Assembly (NCBI GenBank): GCA_023399055.1 | Contig: JAEWQV010000016.1 | Coordinates: 124,001-188,000 of the forward strand | Reading direction: 5' to 3' | Origin: Bacillota bacterium | GTDB taxonomy: Bacteria > Bacillota > Clostridia > Lachnospirales > Lachnospiraceae | Length of the DNA: 64,000 nucleotides | Shown here: piece by piece, positions 16,777 through 26,037 of the stretch | Layout of the letters: each line of letters opens with the position of its first letter | How positions within the stretch are numbered: position 1 is the stretch's first letter | The notes under the pieces: generated by a model | Database searches by the model: none | Seen by the model: only the letters and a program-made list of their open reading frames with translations | Told to the model about the DNA's origin: nothing | Program-made: the position numbers and the translations under genes

Positions 16777-18447
16777 ATGGAACAAAAGCAATGGTGGAAG
16801 GAAGTTGTGGTTTATCAAATATATCCCCGTAGTTTTATGGATAGCAATGGGGACGGGATTGGTGATATTCAAGGTATCATCGGTAAATTAGGTTACCTGA
16901 AGGAGTTAGGTATCGATGTAATATGGATTTCTCCGATGTACCAATCACCTAACGATGATAATGGATATGATATCAGTGATTATCAGGCAATCATGGATGA
17001 CTTCGGCACAATGGAGGATTTTGATGAACTGCTTATGAAAGCTCATAACCTGGGCATAAAGATTATTATGGACTTAGTGGTTAACCATACCTCGGATGAA
17101 CATCAATGGTTCATTGAGAGCAGGAAATCCAAGGACAATCCCTACAGGGATTATTATATCTGGAGAGAAGGCAAGGATGGGAAGGCTCCGAACAATTGGG
17201 GGTCCTGGTTTGGAGGTTCTGCCTGGAAGTATGATGAAGCTACAGATATGTATTTCTTACACATTTTCTCACAGAAACAGCCAGACTTAAACTGGGAAAA
17301 CCCTAAGGTCAGAGATGAAATATTTAATATGATGACCTGGTGGCTGGATAAGGGTATAGATGGATTTCGTATGGATGTTATCAGCCTCATTTCTAAGATA
17401 CAGGAACTCCCGGATGGGACGGTTCATGGTGGACTTTACGGAGATTTGGCACCCTATTGTATCCATGGTCCGAGAGTACATGAATATCTGCAGGATATGA
17501 ATCAAAAGGTTCTTTCTAAATATGATATCATGACCGTAGGAGAGGCTTGCGGTGTGACGCTGGAGGAAGCAGCCAAATATGCTGGCTACGACAGAAAGGA
17601 ATTAAACACTGTATTTCAATTTGAACACATGGATCTGGATTCCGGTGAATTCGGTAAGTGGAGCAATCATCGTTTTAAACTAACTGATTTAAAGAGAGTT
17701 ATGACAAAATGGCAGACTGCTTTAGAGGGTACCAGTTGGAATTGCTTATTCTGGAGTAATCATGATCAACCAAGGGCGGTATCAAGGTTTGGAGATACAG
17801 GGGAATATCGTGAATTATCAGCTAAAATGTTAGGAACCTGTCTCCATATGATGAGAGGAACTCCTTATATTTATCAGGGTGAAGAATTGGGGATGACCAA
17901 CGCTAATTTTGATAAGCTGGAGGATTATAAGGATATTGAATCCATTAATGCCTATGCGGAATACGTTAACGATAGAGGGATTGCACCAGAGCTTATGATG
18001 GACTATCTTCAGCATATTGGACGAGATAACGCAAGAACACCGATGCAGTGGGATGATAGTAAGAATGGTGGGTTTACGACTGGCACACCTTGGATTGCAG
18101 TGAATAAGAATTATGATAGTATTAATGCCAAAATGCAGGTGGATGATCAAAAGTCAATATATAATTATTATAGAGAATTGATACAGTTACGACATGAGAA
18201 TGATATTATTGTGTACGGTTCTTATGAACTTCTTATGGAAGATGATGAGCAATTATATGTGTTCACAAGAATATATAATAATGAAACCTTACTGGTTATC
18301 TGTAATTTCTCAAAGGAGAAGCTGGAGTTTCAGTTGCCTGCGCAATTTGAAAATAGTAAGGCAGAATTGTTAATTAGTAATTATTCGGATGACAGGAAAA
18401 AACTCATTCGCCCATATGAGGCAAAGGTGTATAAGTTAGAGCAGTAA
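16777..18447 (+). CDS. GH13_31 oligo-1,6-glucosidase (isomaltase)
   Basis: This 556-residue cytoplasmic alpha-glucosidase releases glucose from the non-reducing end of isomaltosaccharides. GH13 regions are clear: DLVVNHTSDEH (I), GFRMDVI with nucleophile Asp200 (II), TVGEACG with acid/base Glu256 (III) and SNHDQPR (IV). The residue after the nucleophile is Val201; Val at this place is associated with alpha-1,6 specificity in oligo-1,6-glucosidases, while alpha-1,4 enzymes usually have other residues. It is last in the importer/GH66 operon and is followed by a palindromic terminator. Confidence 0.93.
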   Translation: MEQKQWWKEVVVYQIYPRSFMDSNGDGIGDIQGIIGKLGYLKELGIDVIWISPMYQSPNDDNGYDISDYQAIMDDFGTMEDFDELLMKAHNLGIKIIMDLVVNHTSDEHQWFIESRKSKDNPYRDYYIWREGKDGKAPNNWGSWFGGSAWKYDEATDMYFLHIFSQKQPDLNWENPKVRDEIFNMMTWWLDKGIDGFRMDVISLISKIQELPDGTVHGGLYGDLAPYCIHGPRVHEYLQDMNQKVLSKYDIMTVGEACGVTLEEAAKYAGYDRKELNTVFQFEHMDLDSGEFGKWSNHRFKLTDLKRVMTKWQTALEGTSWNCLFWSNHDQPRAVSRFGDTGEYRELSAKMLGTCLHMMRGTPYIYQGEELGMTNANFDKLEDYKDIESINAYAEYVNDRGIAPELMMDYLQHIGRDNARTPMQWDDSKNGGFTTGTPWIAVNKNYDSINAKMQVDDQKSIYNYYRELIQLRHENDIIVYGSYELLMEDDEQLYVFTRIYNNETLLVICNFSKEKLEFQLPAQFENSKAELLISNYSDDRKKLIRPYEAKVYKLEQ

Positions 18448-18456
18448 TAGAATGAT

Positions 18457-18507
18457 AAGGGGACGTGGGTCGTGTCATTATAAGAGTGACACAAAACACG
18501 TCCCCTT
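18457..18507. terminator. Palindromic terminator, TGTCA-core repeat family (copy 1)
   Basis: AAGGGGACGTG pairs with CACGTCCCCTT, enclosing an inner GTGTCA/TGACAC stem. It belongs to a set of hairpins in this window (also 25699, 46557 and 61795, with partial copies at 27356 and 27640) built from a G-rich outer arm and a TGTCA inner arm. Confidence 0.7.
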
Positions 18508-18520
18508 GTGATTGAATTAA

Positions 18521-18550
18521 TTGACAAAAAAACACATAAAATGGTATAAT
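18521..18550 (+). promoter_or_regulatory. SigmaA promoter of the secreted-peptide operon
   Basis: TTGACA (18521-18526) and TATAAT (18545-18550) are both perfect, with an 18-base spacer. They lie 40 bases before the ATG of the small secreted peptide gene. Confidence 0.85.
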
Positions 18551-18590
18551 GTGTAAGGGAGCTAAAATGTATAATTATGGGAGGAAAAAG

Positions 18591-18914
18591 ATGAATAAAA
18601 TAACAAAAAAGAAAAAATTTATTGCTTTATTAATTTCTGTTGTTCTATTGACCTCAATGTTAATGCCATCAATGGTATTCGCTGTAACATGTCCAATTGT
18701 AAACTGCGGAGCGTCTGTTTCAGCGTATGCTCAGGGTGTAGGTGAATATGCTAGAGGCACGCATACAGTTAATAAGGTTTTAGGTGTGTTTGGGGGAGAA
18801 ACCTGTACATGGGTAGAATACCATAAATACTATGCTAATAAGTGTGCGAAAGGACATATAGTTGGTGCCTGGAGTGATTTCTATCAAAAGACACATAATG
18901 TTGATCACAATTAA
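18591..18914 (+). CDS. Small secreted cysteine-containing peptide (bacteriocin-like candidate)
   Basis: The product is 107 residues. A lysine-rich N-terminus and a hydrophobic core (residues 10-30) end at VFA, a good signal-peptidase I site. The mature ~75 residues hold four Cys (CPIVNC, ETC, NKC) and several His and aromatic residues, with AKGHIVGAWSDFYQKTHNV near the end; these could form two disulfides or a metal site. ATG 18591 is chosen for GGGAGG six bases upstream. It shares a promoter with the FtsX permease and ATPase genes, separated by a hairpin. Short secreted peptide plus 2-gene ABC recalls lactococcin-972-type loci, but I do not see that family's mature motif. Confidence 0.6.
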   Translation: MNKITKKKKFIALLISVVLLTSMLMPSMVFAVTCPIVNCGASVSAYAQGVGEYARGTHTVNKVLGVFGGETCTWVEYHKYYANKCAKGHIVGAWSDFYQKTHNVDHN

Positions 18915-18933
18915 AATATTTTCTGATTAAGAA

Positions 18934-18959
18934 AGAGGGCTTTGGCTCCCAAGTCCTCT
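18934..18959 (+). terminator. Attenuator hairpin between peptide and ABC genes
   Basis: AGAGGGCTTTGG pairs with CCAAGTCCTCT over a two- to three-base loop, followed by CTAATTAATT. It would reduce transcription of the transporter relative to the peptide gene. Confidence 0.5.
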
Positions 18960-18987
18960 CTAATTAATTAAAAGAAAGGTGATTTTA

Positions 18988-21075
18988 ATGCAAAAATATT
19001 TTCTGTATATCATAAAATCTTTTCTTCGTCGATTCCATATGCATGCAGGTTTTATTGTTATGTTGTCGTGTGCATATGTTTTACCATTTATTTTTACGAT
19101 TGTATTGGATAGTGCAAGTTATGGGACATATATGCAGAATTTCCATATAACCCAGGGTCGTGATTTTAGGATAGAAAATGCCAAAGAAAGTGATATTGCT
19201 TTCTTTAATGATATAGACGGAATTCAATTGGAATATAACAACGGTACCATATACATCAATGTTAATGAAAAAAATAAAAGAGATGAGTTGGCTTCACTTC
19301 TATTTATAAGAACTAAGGAAGTGGGTGATAGACAGCTTGACTTTATAAACACCACATTTGATACATCAACCCATGAAAAGTTTGCCGCACAGTGGGCAGT
19401 AATCAACATTATTTTAATAGCCATCTCCATGCTTATCGTCCAAGTTACCTATAGTACCCATGTTGGTAACTTCAAAGCAGATATAGGAATTCTTGAAGCA
19501 ATTGGTGCTTCAAAAAAACAGATTAGAAGAGTTTTCCTTGTAGAACTTATTTTATGCTTTGCTTTGGCTACCATAATTGCTTTTGGTATTGCATACATTG
19601 CTACCTTTACTCTTTTTAAATATTTTTTACAAATTGATACTGTAGAGACAATGAGTTGGATTATTTTTTATGTAAAACCAATGAATATTATTATTTTAAC
19701 AGTTGTTTTGCTGCTATTTTTAATTTCTGTATTTTTACTTAAGTTTCATAAAACCATTCAAAGTACTACTGCTTCTCTATTATCTAGTACAATAAACGAT
19801 GACAGACTAAAGCACTTTAAAAATACCTTTAAATGTATGGAAAAGCCAGTTAAGGTTATATCCAGAATATTTCTACAACGTTCAAATAAAGTATTTGTAC
19901 ATAGTCTAATAATCGCAGTACCAATCATCATTGTTACCGTATTTATTTTAAATTATTCCATTATTTATATGGATGTTTTAAATCAAAAATCAAAATACGA
20001 TTTGATAATAAAAAAATTCCCGGAGACCTTATCAAATGGTTATGTTGATTTTAGTTCAGGGTTTTCTACCGAACAAAAGGATTATATAAAAAGCTTGCCA
20101 GAAGTATTAAATGCGGAGTTCAAAATTGATATGATGTTAGGGGATTATCTTATAGATGTCAGCGATAAAGCAATAGGTGGTGTATCATATCCTTTCACTA
20201 CTATTGATGGAAGAAAGTATCTTATGGTAAACATTTGTGCATTTTCAGATCTACCTCAAGAATATATCAATTCGATTAACGGCAAGATGGTGAGTAGGGA
20301 TGGTGAGATGTCTATTGCAGTAAGTAAGAATTATGCCTTTGCCCAATATAACATAGGTGATGAGATTAATCTTTGTATACGAAATAATAAGGAAGGTGAT
20401 AGCGATATCCACGAAGATGACGCAGAAAACTTACAGAATTCTTTTCAAGAAACGATTAAGCTTAAGATCGCGACTTTACTGGATACCCCCTTTTCAGATG
20501 AGGCTATAGCAATATATTTTAATGATGACGATTACAAAAAAATCACAAATGGGACAAATACCAACATAATACAGATTACACTGGAGGACAAGGTGGATGA
20601 TGTCACTTTAGCAAACAAATTATCAACATATTTTAATAACGCTGAGATTTATAATATAACTAACGAAAGTGAAAAAAACCGTATTAAATCAAAAACGGCA
20701 GTTGGTATTTTTATTTTGATGGAGTTTGTTCTAGGTATGGTTTCTATATTTATGTTGATTACATTATTTATGCTTCTTAGTGAATACATTAGGAGACAAT
20801 CAAATAGCGTCAAATTATTATTTATATTAGGTTCATCTAAACGGACTATTATAAAAATTTATATGCGCCAGACGGTAATTATAACGACAGGTTGCCTTGC
20901 TGTATCTTTTGGAATTGGAATGTTGCTTTCGGCTGCTTTTTTTTATGGGTCAGGATACCAATTAATTGTATCCGCAATGGTACTTCTATCTTATGCAGTT
21001 GTGATATGTTTAGCCTTATTAGCATTCCTATTCCCGGTGTTCTTGGGGCTTAAAAAGCAATTACGTATACTATAA
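18988..21075 (+). CDS. FtsX-type ABC transporter permease
   Basis: The protein has 695 residues and about eight membrane helices, in two FtsX-like blocks (about 130-260 and 570-690), plus an extracellular domain of about 240 residues between them. GILEAIGASKKQIRRVF is the typical coupling helix of MacB/FtsX-family permeases, and the C-terminal block has LLFILGSSKRTIIKIYMRQ. Such permeases act with an ATPase in peptide efflux, immunity or signalling rather than uptake. ATG 18988 is preferred over GTG 18979, which falls inside the ribosome site. Thirteen bases separate it from the ATPase gene. Self-protection against or export of the upstream peptide is inference. Confidence 0.83.
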   Translation: MQKYFLYIIKSFLRRFHMHAGFIVMLSCAYVLPFIFTIVLDSASYGTYMQNFHITQGRDFRIENAKESDIAFFNDIDGIQLEYNNGTIYINVNEKNKRDELASLLFIRTKEVGDRQLDFINTTFDTSTHEKFAAQWAVINIILIAISMLIVQVTYSTHVGNFKADIGILEAIGASKKQIRRVFLVELILCFALATIIAFGIAYIATFTLFKYFLQIDTVETMSWIIFYVKPMNIIILTVVLLLFLISVFLLKFHKTIQSTTASLLSSTINDDRLKHFKNTFKCMEKPVKVISRIFLQRSNKVFVHSLIIAVPIIIVTVFILNYSIIYMDVLNQKSKYDLIIKKFPETLSNGYVDFSSGFSTEQKDYIKSLPEVLNAEFKIDMMLGDYLIDVSDKAIGGVSYPFTTIDGRKYLMVNICAFSDLPQEYINSINGKMVSRDGEMSIAVSKNYAFAQYNIGDEINLCIRNNKEGDSDIHEDDAENLQNSFQETIKLKIATLLDTPFSDEAIAIYFNDDDYKKITNGTNTNIIQITLEDKVDDVTLANKLSTYFNNAEIYNITNESEKNRIKSKTAVGIFILMEFVLGMVSIFMLITLFMLLSEYIRRQSNSVKLLFILGSSKRTIIKIYMRQTVIITTGCLAVSFGIGMLLSAAFFYGSGYQLIVSAMVLLSYAVVICLALLAFLFPVFLGLKKQLRIL

Positions 21076-21088
21076 AGGAGCTATTATA

Positions 21089-21754
21089 ATGAATATTATA
21101 ACTACAAAAAATTTAACAAAGATCTTTATCCAAGGTGAAATAAATATATTTGCAGCAAAAGATATTAATATATCAATCAAGGAAGGCGAAATGGTTGCTA
21201 TAGTAGGAAAGTCGGGATCAGGTAAAACTACATTACTCAATATGCTTGGGGGAATTGATAGACCAAGCGAAGGTAATGTATTTATAGATAGTATAGATAT
21301 GTATACCTCAAATGATGAGGAGTTGGCATGCATTCGGCGTCAGAAAATTGGGTATATATTTCAAAGTTACAATCTTATTCCAATTCTGACTGCGAAAGAG
21401 AATATAATTATGCCAAGTCTATTGGATTCAAAGAAAGTAGATAATAAATATTTTATGGAATTAACAGATATTCTTGGCATAAAAGATCGGCTTTCCCATC
21501 TACCTTCAGAATTATCCGGTGGGCAACAACAGAGGGTGGCTATCGCCAGAGCACTAATAAACCGTCCTAAAATTGTTCTCGCTGATGAACCAACTGGAAA
21601 TCTTGACAAAGCATCAGCCGATGATATTATGCATCTATTAAAGGAAGTTAATCAAAGAGGAAATACAGTTGTTATGGTAACACATGACGAAAAGTATGCA
21701 GATATGTGCCAGCGAAAAATAATGATTAGCGACGGAGAGATTTTGGATAAATAA
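21089..21754 (+). CDS. ABC transporter ATP-binding protein (MacB/LolD type)
   Basis: This is a complete nucleotide-binding subunit of 221 residues: Walker A GKSGSGKTT, Q-loop FQSYNLIP, signature LSGGQQQRVAIARAL, Walker B VLADEPTG and H-loop THD. Length and sequence fit the LolD/MacB/SalX group, which pairs with FtsX-type permeases. It follows the permease gene closely and ends the operon; the hairpin at 21844 is the likely terminator. Confidence 0.93.
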   Translation: MNIITTKNLTKIFIQGEINIFAAKDINISIKEGEMVAIVGKSGSGKTTLLNMLGGIDRPSEGNVFIDSIDMYTSNDEELACIRRQKIGYIFQSYNLIPILTAKENIIMPSLLDSKKVDNKYFMELTDILGIKDRLSHLPSELSGGQQQRVAIARALINRPKIVLADEPTGNLDKASADDIMHLLKEVNQRGNTVVMVTHDEKYADMCQRKIMISDGEILDK

Positions 21755-21843
21755 GATTTTTAATGCCGTACATAATCTTAAAAATAAAAGTCATTATTTT
21801 GTGGATTATTAGAAAACGGCATACTTGTTTTTGGGTTATAACA

Positions 21844-21894
21844 GGAGAGCTGTTGCTCAACTAACTATTCAGTTAGCTATGCAACAGCTCTTCC
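21844..21894 (+). terminator. Terminator-like hairpin after the peptide/ABC operon
   Basis: GGAGAGCTGTTGC pairs with GCAACAGCTCTTCC, with an inner CTAACT/AGTTAG stem. It is the second of three GCTGTTGC hairpins in the window. Confidence 0.65.
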
Positions 21895-21931
21895 AGTTGC
21901 GCGGGGTAAGGGTAAGAACGTAATTCTTTAA

Positions 21932-24892
21932 ATTATCTATACCATCACTGGTAGAGAAGAAGATAATTATATCATCAGTGGTTGGGCTAAGGCGTATTCT
22001 GTACCGGAATTCTTTCAGGATTCCTCCAGTACAAAGGCTCGAAGATTTAAGATATCAATCAAAGTTACTTATACAGATGGTACTGAAAAGTGGAAAGACC
22101 CGGTGATATTCAATCAGGATACGGTAGGTTGGCAGTATGGTGTTGCGTCTATTGACCTAAGTGATGCAAACTCTAGCACGAATAAAACACCATCTAAGAT
22201 AACAATATACCCTAGATACGATTATCAGGCAAATATGGCTATCTTCGACAACCTATCTGTGATAAAAGAAAATGTTACAATCTACAGCTATGATGAAAAT
22301 GGTAATGTCAAAGGAATACGGGATAATGGAAGTCAGAATTCCTTACCGGTATATGATAATTACGATTTGACTTCTGTAACTGATGCGAAAGGGAATAAGA
22401 CCACCTATGACTATACCAATCATAGTTTAAAGAAGGTGATTTCACAAAATAAAGTTACTACAGATATAGCGAATAATGGATATGGTAATCCGACGCAGAG
22501 TGTTACCAGAAATGAATCGTCAAGTATGAAAATACTGACGAACACTACGTACACAGCAGATGGTGCATTCATAGACAGTATGTACGATCAGGATAATTAT
22601 GTTACTTCGTATTCATATAATCAAGATAAGGGACTACTTAGTTCTGTCACAAATGCAAAGGGAAATACGGTTAGTTATGGTTATAATGCAAATACGGATC
22701 AATTAACCTCTGTAACAGGAAGTGTGGGAGGAAACACTGTTACTAATTCCTATGAGTACAACAAGAATACCTTAACTAAGATAAATCACAATGGGTTTAG
22801 CTATAATTTCCTTTATGATAACTATGGAAATAACTCCGGAGTTAAAGTGGGAAATCAACTACTCGCTTCCTATCAATATGGAACTAACAACGGAAGTCTG
22901 AATGAAATATCCTACGCCAATGGAAATAAGAAAAGCTATACCTATGATATCTATGGGAATATTACACAGGTTGAAATCGATGGTTCAAAAAAATATCTTT
23001 GGAACGCAGATAGTCAGGGAAATATCATCAAGCAGGAAGATTTAATAAATAAGCTATTGTATAACTATGAATTTGATTTGAATGGAAAATTGATTCGTCA
23101 AAGTGTAGAAGATACGTCTAAGGCAATTGGAACAGGGAGAAACGCGTATCTACTTGAGTATGGATATGATTTAAATAACAATGTAGACCGATTTGTCAAT
23201 AAAGCAGGGAGCAGAACGTTAACTCACACTTACTCCTACGGTCTTGATGATTTGCTCTCCTCTTATACTATGCCTACAGGAAAGACAGTCACCTACAATT
23301 ACGACACGCTGAACAGATTAAATCAGTACCAGATTGGAACCACAACTCCGGTTACGGTTGCGTATCAATACGCATCCTCAAAGAGAAATGCGGAAGGTCA
23401 AAGTACCTATAGAACAACGAAAATATATTAGGAAACAGCAGGTAATCAAGGAACCAGATATACCTATGATCAGCTGGGCAATATAACTGCGATATCAGAA
23501 AAGCAAACAAATGGAAGCTATGAAGAGACGAATTCTTATACCTATGATGAACTTAACCAGCTTAAAAGAGAAAATGATAAAAAACACAATGTAACGAAAG
23601 TATATACGTATGACCTCGGTGGTAATATAATAAGTGTAGAAGAGTATACCTACACTACCGGGGATACACTGGGCGATGTACAGAAGACGAACGCCTATGA
23701 ATATGCCGATGCAAACTGGAAGGATAAATTAACATCCTATAATGGACAGGCTATCACTTACGATGCGATTGGTAATCCTATAAGCTATAATGGTTATACC
23801 TTAGGCTGGAGTAATGGTAGAGAACTTACAACTTTATCCGGTAATGGTGTAACTGCATCCTATACTTATGATGCAGATGGTCTTAGAGCAACGAAGACCG
23901 TTAATGGAATTAAAACCATTTATGAGTATGCAAATGGAATGTTACTCTATGAGAAAAAAGGTGATATTGAATTACATTATTTCTATGACACAAACGGTAC
24001 ACTCACAGGAATCCAAACCATTGGTGCAAACGGAGCAGTAACAACCTATTACGTTGTAACTAATACAAGAGGCGATGTAACTCAAATCTATGATGAGACA
24101 GGTACATTACAGGTGTTATATACTTATGATGCTTGGGGTAAGGTGCTATCAATAAAAGATGGTAATGGTAATGAGATTACCAGTGATATGAATATTGGTG
24201 TACTGAACTCGTTAAGATATAGAAGTTACTACTTTGATAGTGAGACTGGGTTGTATTATTTGCAAAGTAGGTATTATAATCCAGAGTGGCAACGATTTAT
24301 TAATGGGGATGAAATAATCGATACAGGAATTGGATTAAGTGGAACAAATATGTTTGTATATTGTGCAAATAATCCAATAATATATGTTGATATAACTGGT
24401 AAAAGTTCAATATCAGCTGATTTAGGATGGCTCCGTGAAGTTGACGGACCATATCCATACGGAGATGTTGCATATTATATAATCGCAGCAGGATCATATA
24501 TTTATTTAAAAATACCGAAGGCTTATAATATTACACTAAATGGAAAGAGTAGTTATGGTAATGTATCTGGTTCTACAGCAGTACCTTGTCCTACTCCACC
24601 TAATCCTAATGGCAAAAAAAAGGGGAATTCGAAGTCAAATAAACTAACAAAACAACAGATGAATAAATATAAGAGTGAGGTTCAGAGTAATAATGATGTA
24701 CACTTTAAAACGAAAGATCAGGCATTGGAATTTATAAAAAATAAATTCCCTAAATTTAAACAGGAAGTTGCTGGCTCACGTAGTAATGAAGGATGGCATT
24801 TTGATAGTCATCCAATTAATGGGAGCTCTAAACCTATACCGCATATTAATATATATAGTAAGCCAGGTGGATTTAGAGTGCATATAACATGA
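21932..24892 (+). pseudogene. Rhs/YD-repeat polymorphic toxin, N-terminally truncated and interrupted by an in-frame TAG
   Basis: A single frame runs from 21932 (just after a TAA) to TGA 24892, broken only by TAG at 23429-23431. Before the stop are a carbohydrate-binding-like segment (YTITGREEDNYIISGW) and many YD repeats; after it the repeats resume at once (ETAGNQGTRYTYDQLGNI) and lead to the conserved Rhs core end YYFDSETGLYYLQSRYYN and NPIIYVDITGK. The C-terminal ~160 residues are a variable toxin tip, basic and Gly/Asn-rich, ending WHFDSHPI...PHINIYSK...FRVHIT. I do not recognise the toxin family. No secretion signal or start is left, so this is a remnant or a silent tip reservoir. The cognate immunity gene follows directly. 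Confidence 0.8.
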
Positions 24893-24900
24893 GGGTAATT

Positions 24901-25350
24901 ATGGAAAAAATAATAGTAAGGAAAAAAATAGTAATTGGTGCAAACTCAAGGTTTGCTATGTCAGTAGCAAATATCGAGTTTCATACGTTAAATGAATACT
25001 TAATGCATTATGGTAAAGATTATATTTTATCTGAATTGTTTATGGAAGATAAAGAAATAATAGGTATAATTCAAGAACAATATTTAGAACAATTGACTAC
25101 AGAGAAAAGTGATTTATTCTCTTTAATGTATAAATTGAATGATGATTTTGCATTATTAATAACAGAACATATTTACTTATATCATTTGGAAAAACAGTTT
25201 AATATTGGTGGAGAAAGCTTGACTGATTGGTATTATGTGAATAGTGAAAAATATATTGGAGATGCATGGTGGTTTGACGATGATGAAATACTTAATGATA
25301 TTGGAAATCTTTCAATAACAAATTTTATTAAGAAGTATAAGGGTTATTAA
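24901..25350 (+). CDS. Probable immunity protein for the Rhs toxin tip
   Basis: This acidic protein of 149 residues has no signal peptide or membrane segment and matches no family I recognise. Its place immediately after the toxin tip is the usual one for the cognate immunity gene. ATG 24901 has GAGGG five bases upstream; ATG 24889 overlaps the toxin stop as ATGA and is an alternative. Key visible features are clustered Tyr/Trp and acidic residues near the C-terminus (AWWFDDDEIL). Confidence 0.6.
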   Translation: MEKIIVRKKIVIGANSRFAMSVANIEFHTLNEYLMHYGKDYILSELFMEDKEIIGIIQEQYLEQLTTEKSDLFSLMYKLNDDFALLITEHIYLYHLEKQFNIGGESLTDWYYVNSEKYIGDAWWFDDDEILNDIGNLSITNFIKKYKGY

Positions 25351-25412
25351 TTATTTATAATACTTCGTTACCTGCTTTTAGCTTAATCCTTTTTTAAAGA
25401 GGTGAAGATTGG

Positions 25413-25692
25413 CCCAAATTTATTTGAAGATTATATAAATAATGATGTAGCTGAAACGTATTTTCCTGATCAGCCAATTAAGATAAGTATAGATAAAATT
25501 TCTAATTCTATTATGCTATTTTCAATTAACAGTAAACAATGGAAATTAGATAAGGGGCTCTTAATAAAGAATTTGTTGAATGGTGCAGAAAATTTCTTTG
25601 TAAAGATGATTACTTATTCAATAAATGAAAATGACTACTATGAAGCAGAATTGATTAGAATTAGAAGTCTGAGAGAAAGAATTACAGTGTGA
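25413..25692 (+). pseudogene. Truncated duplicate of the immunity-like gene at 26834
   Basis: This frame matches the last 91 residues of the 171-residue protein at 26834-27349 almost exactly (FEDYINNDVAETYFPDQPIK... versus FEDFISNDVAETYFPDQPIK...), with only a few substitutions. The N-terminal half is missing. A GTG at 25402 could start a 96-residue product, but loss of the conserved N-terminus makes a functional protein unlikely. Confidence 0.8.
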
Positions 25693-25725
25693 TAATGATG
25701 ACAAGGGGGCGGGATTAGTGTCACT
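25416..25725 (+). repeat. 310-bp direct repeat, copy 1
   Basis: This segment aligns without gaps to 27073-27382 and differs at only a small number of bases. It covers the 3' half of an immunity-like gene plus the left arm of the TGTCA-core hairpin. The exact ends, right after GTGTCACT in both copies, mark a recombination or duplication boundary. Confidence 0.85.
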
Positions 25726-25757
25726 AATAGTGTGACATCAACCTCATTCCCTTGTCA
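25699..25757. terminator. Palindromic terminator, TGTCA-core repeat family (copy 2)
   Basis: TGACAAGGG pairs with CCCTTGTCA at the ends, and AGTGTCACTAATAGTGTGACA forms the inner stem. ATTTTTCCCC follows, which fits rho-independent termination. Confidence 0.65.
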
Positions 25758-25774
25758 ATTTTTCCCCAACTTGG

Positions 25775-26028
25775 AAGGTGGCCATTCAGGTTTTAATATC
25801 GTTATTACCAACGGTTGCATCGATAGCAGTTATCGTCCTAGTTGTAGCAGTGGCAATTTATACATATTATCAAGCGCACAAGAGCCAGGTTGACAATTGG
25901 ATTGCATAGTCAAAAAACAAGGAAGAGAAAGAAAAAATAAAGCTAGAGAAAAAGATTGGAAGCCAAGATCAAACCCCAAACCACCCAAAAAACATACCCC
26001 AGGCAAAGACCATAGAAAATATAAATAG
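25775..26028 (+). pseudogene. Displaced, frameshifted Rhs toxin remnant
   Basis: One frame encodes a hydrophobic pretoxin-like stretch (VLISLLPTVASIAVIVLVVA) up to a TAG near 25908. A second frame then encodes DWKPRSNPKPPKKHTPGKDH and ends RKYK-stop at 26028, a common C-terminal pattern of Rhs tips. The frame change and lack of a start mark a decayed toxin end. It precedes the HExxH protein gene in the place where a toxin tip normally precedes its partner. Confidence 0.6.
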
Positions 26029-26037
26029 GTGAGAAGA

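Noticed and set aside
15403..17505. Antisense ORFs of 60-139 codons across GH66 and GH13 genes
   Set aside because: Opposite to well-supported enzyme genes, without motifs or start signals.
18591..18914. Lactococcin 972 family bacteriocin
   Set aside because: Gene order is similar, but the mature sequence has four Cys and lacks the expected Gly/Trp/Ser-Lys-Thr-His pattern in the right places.
23429..23431. Recoding of TAG as a sense codon in this organism
   Set aside because: Other genes in the window end in TAG (for example at 14082 and 58773), so TAG works as a stop here.
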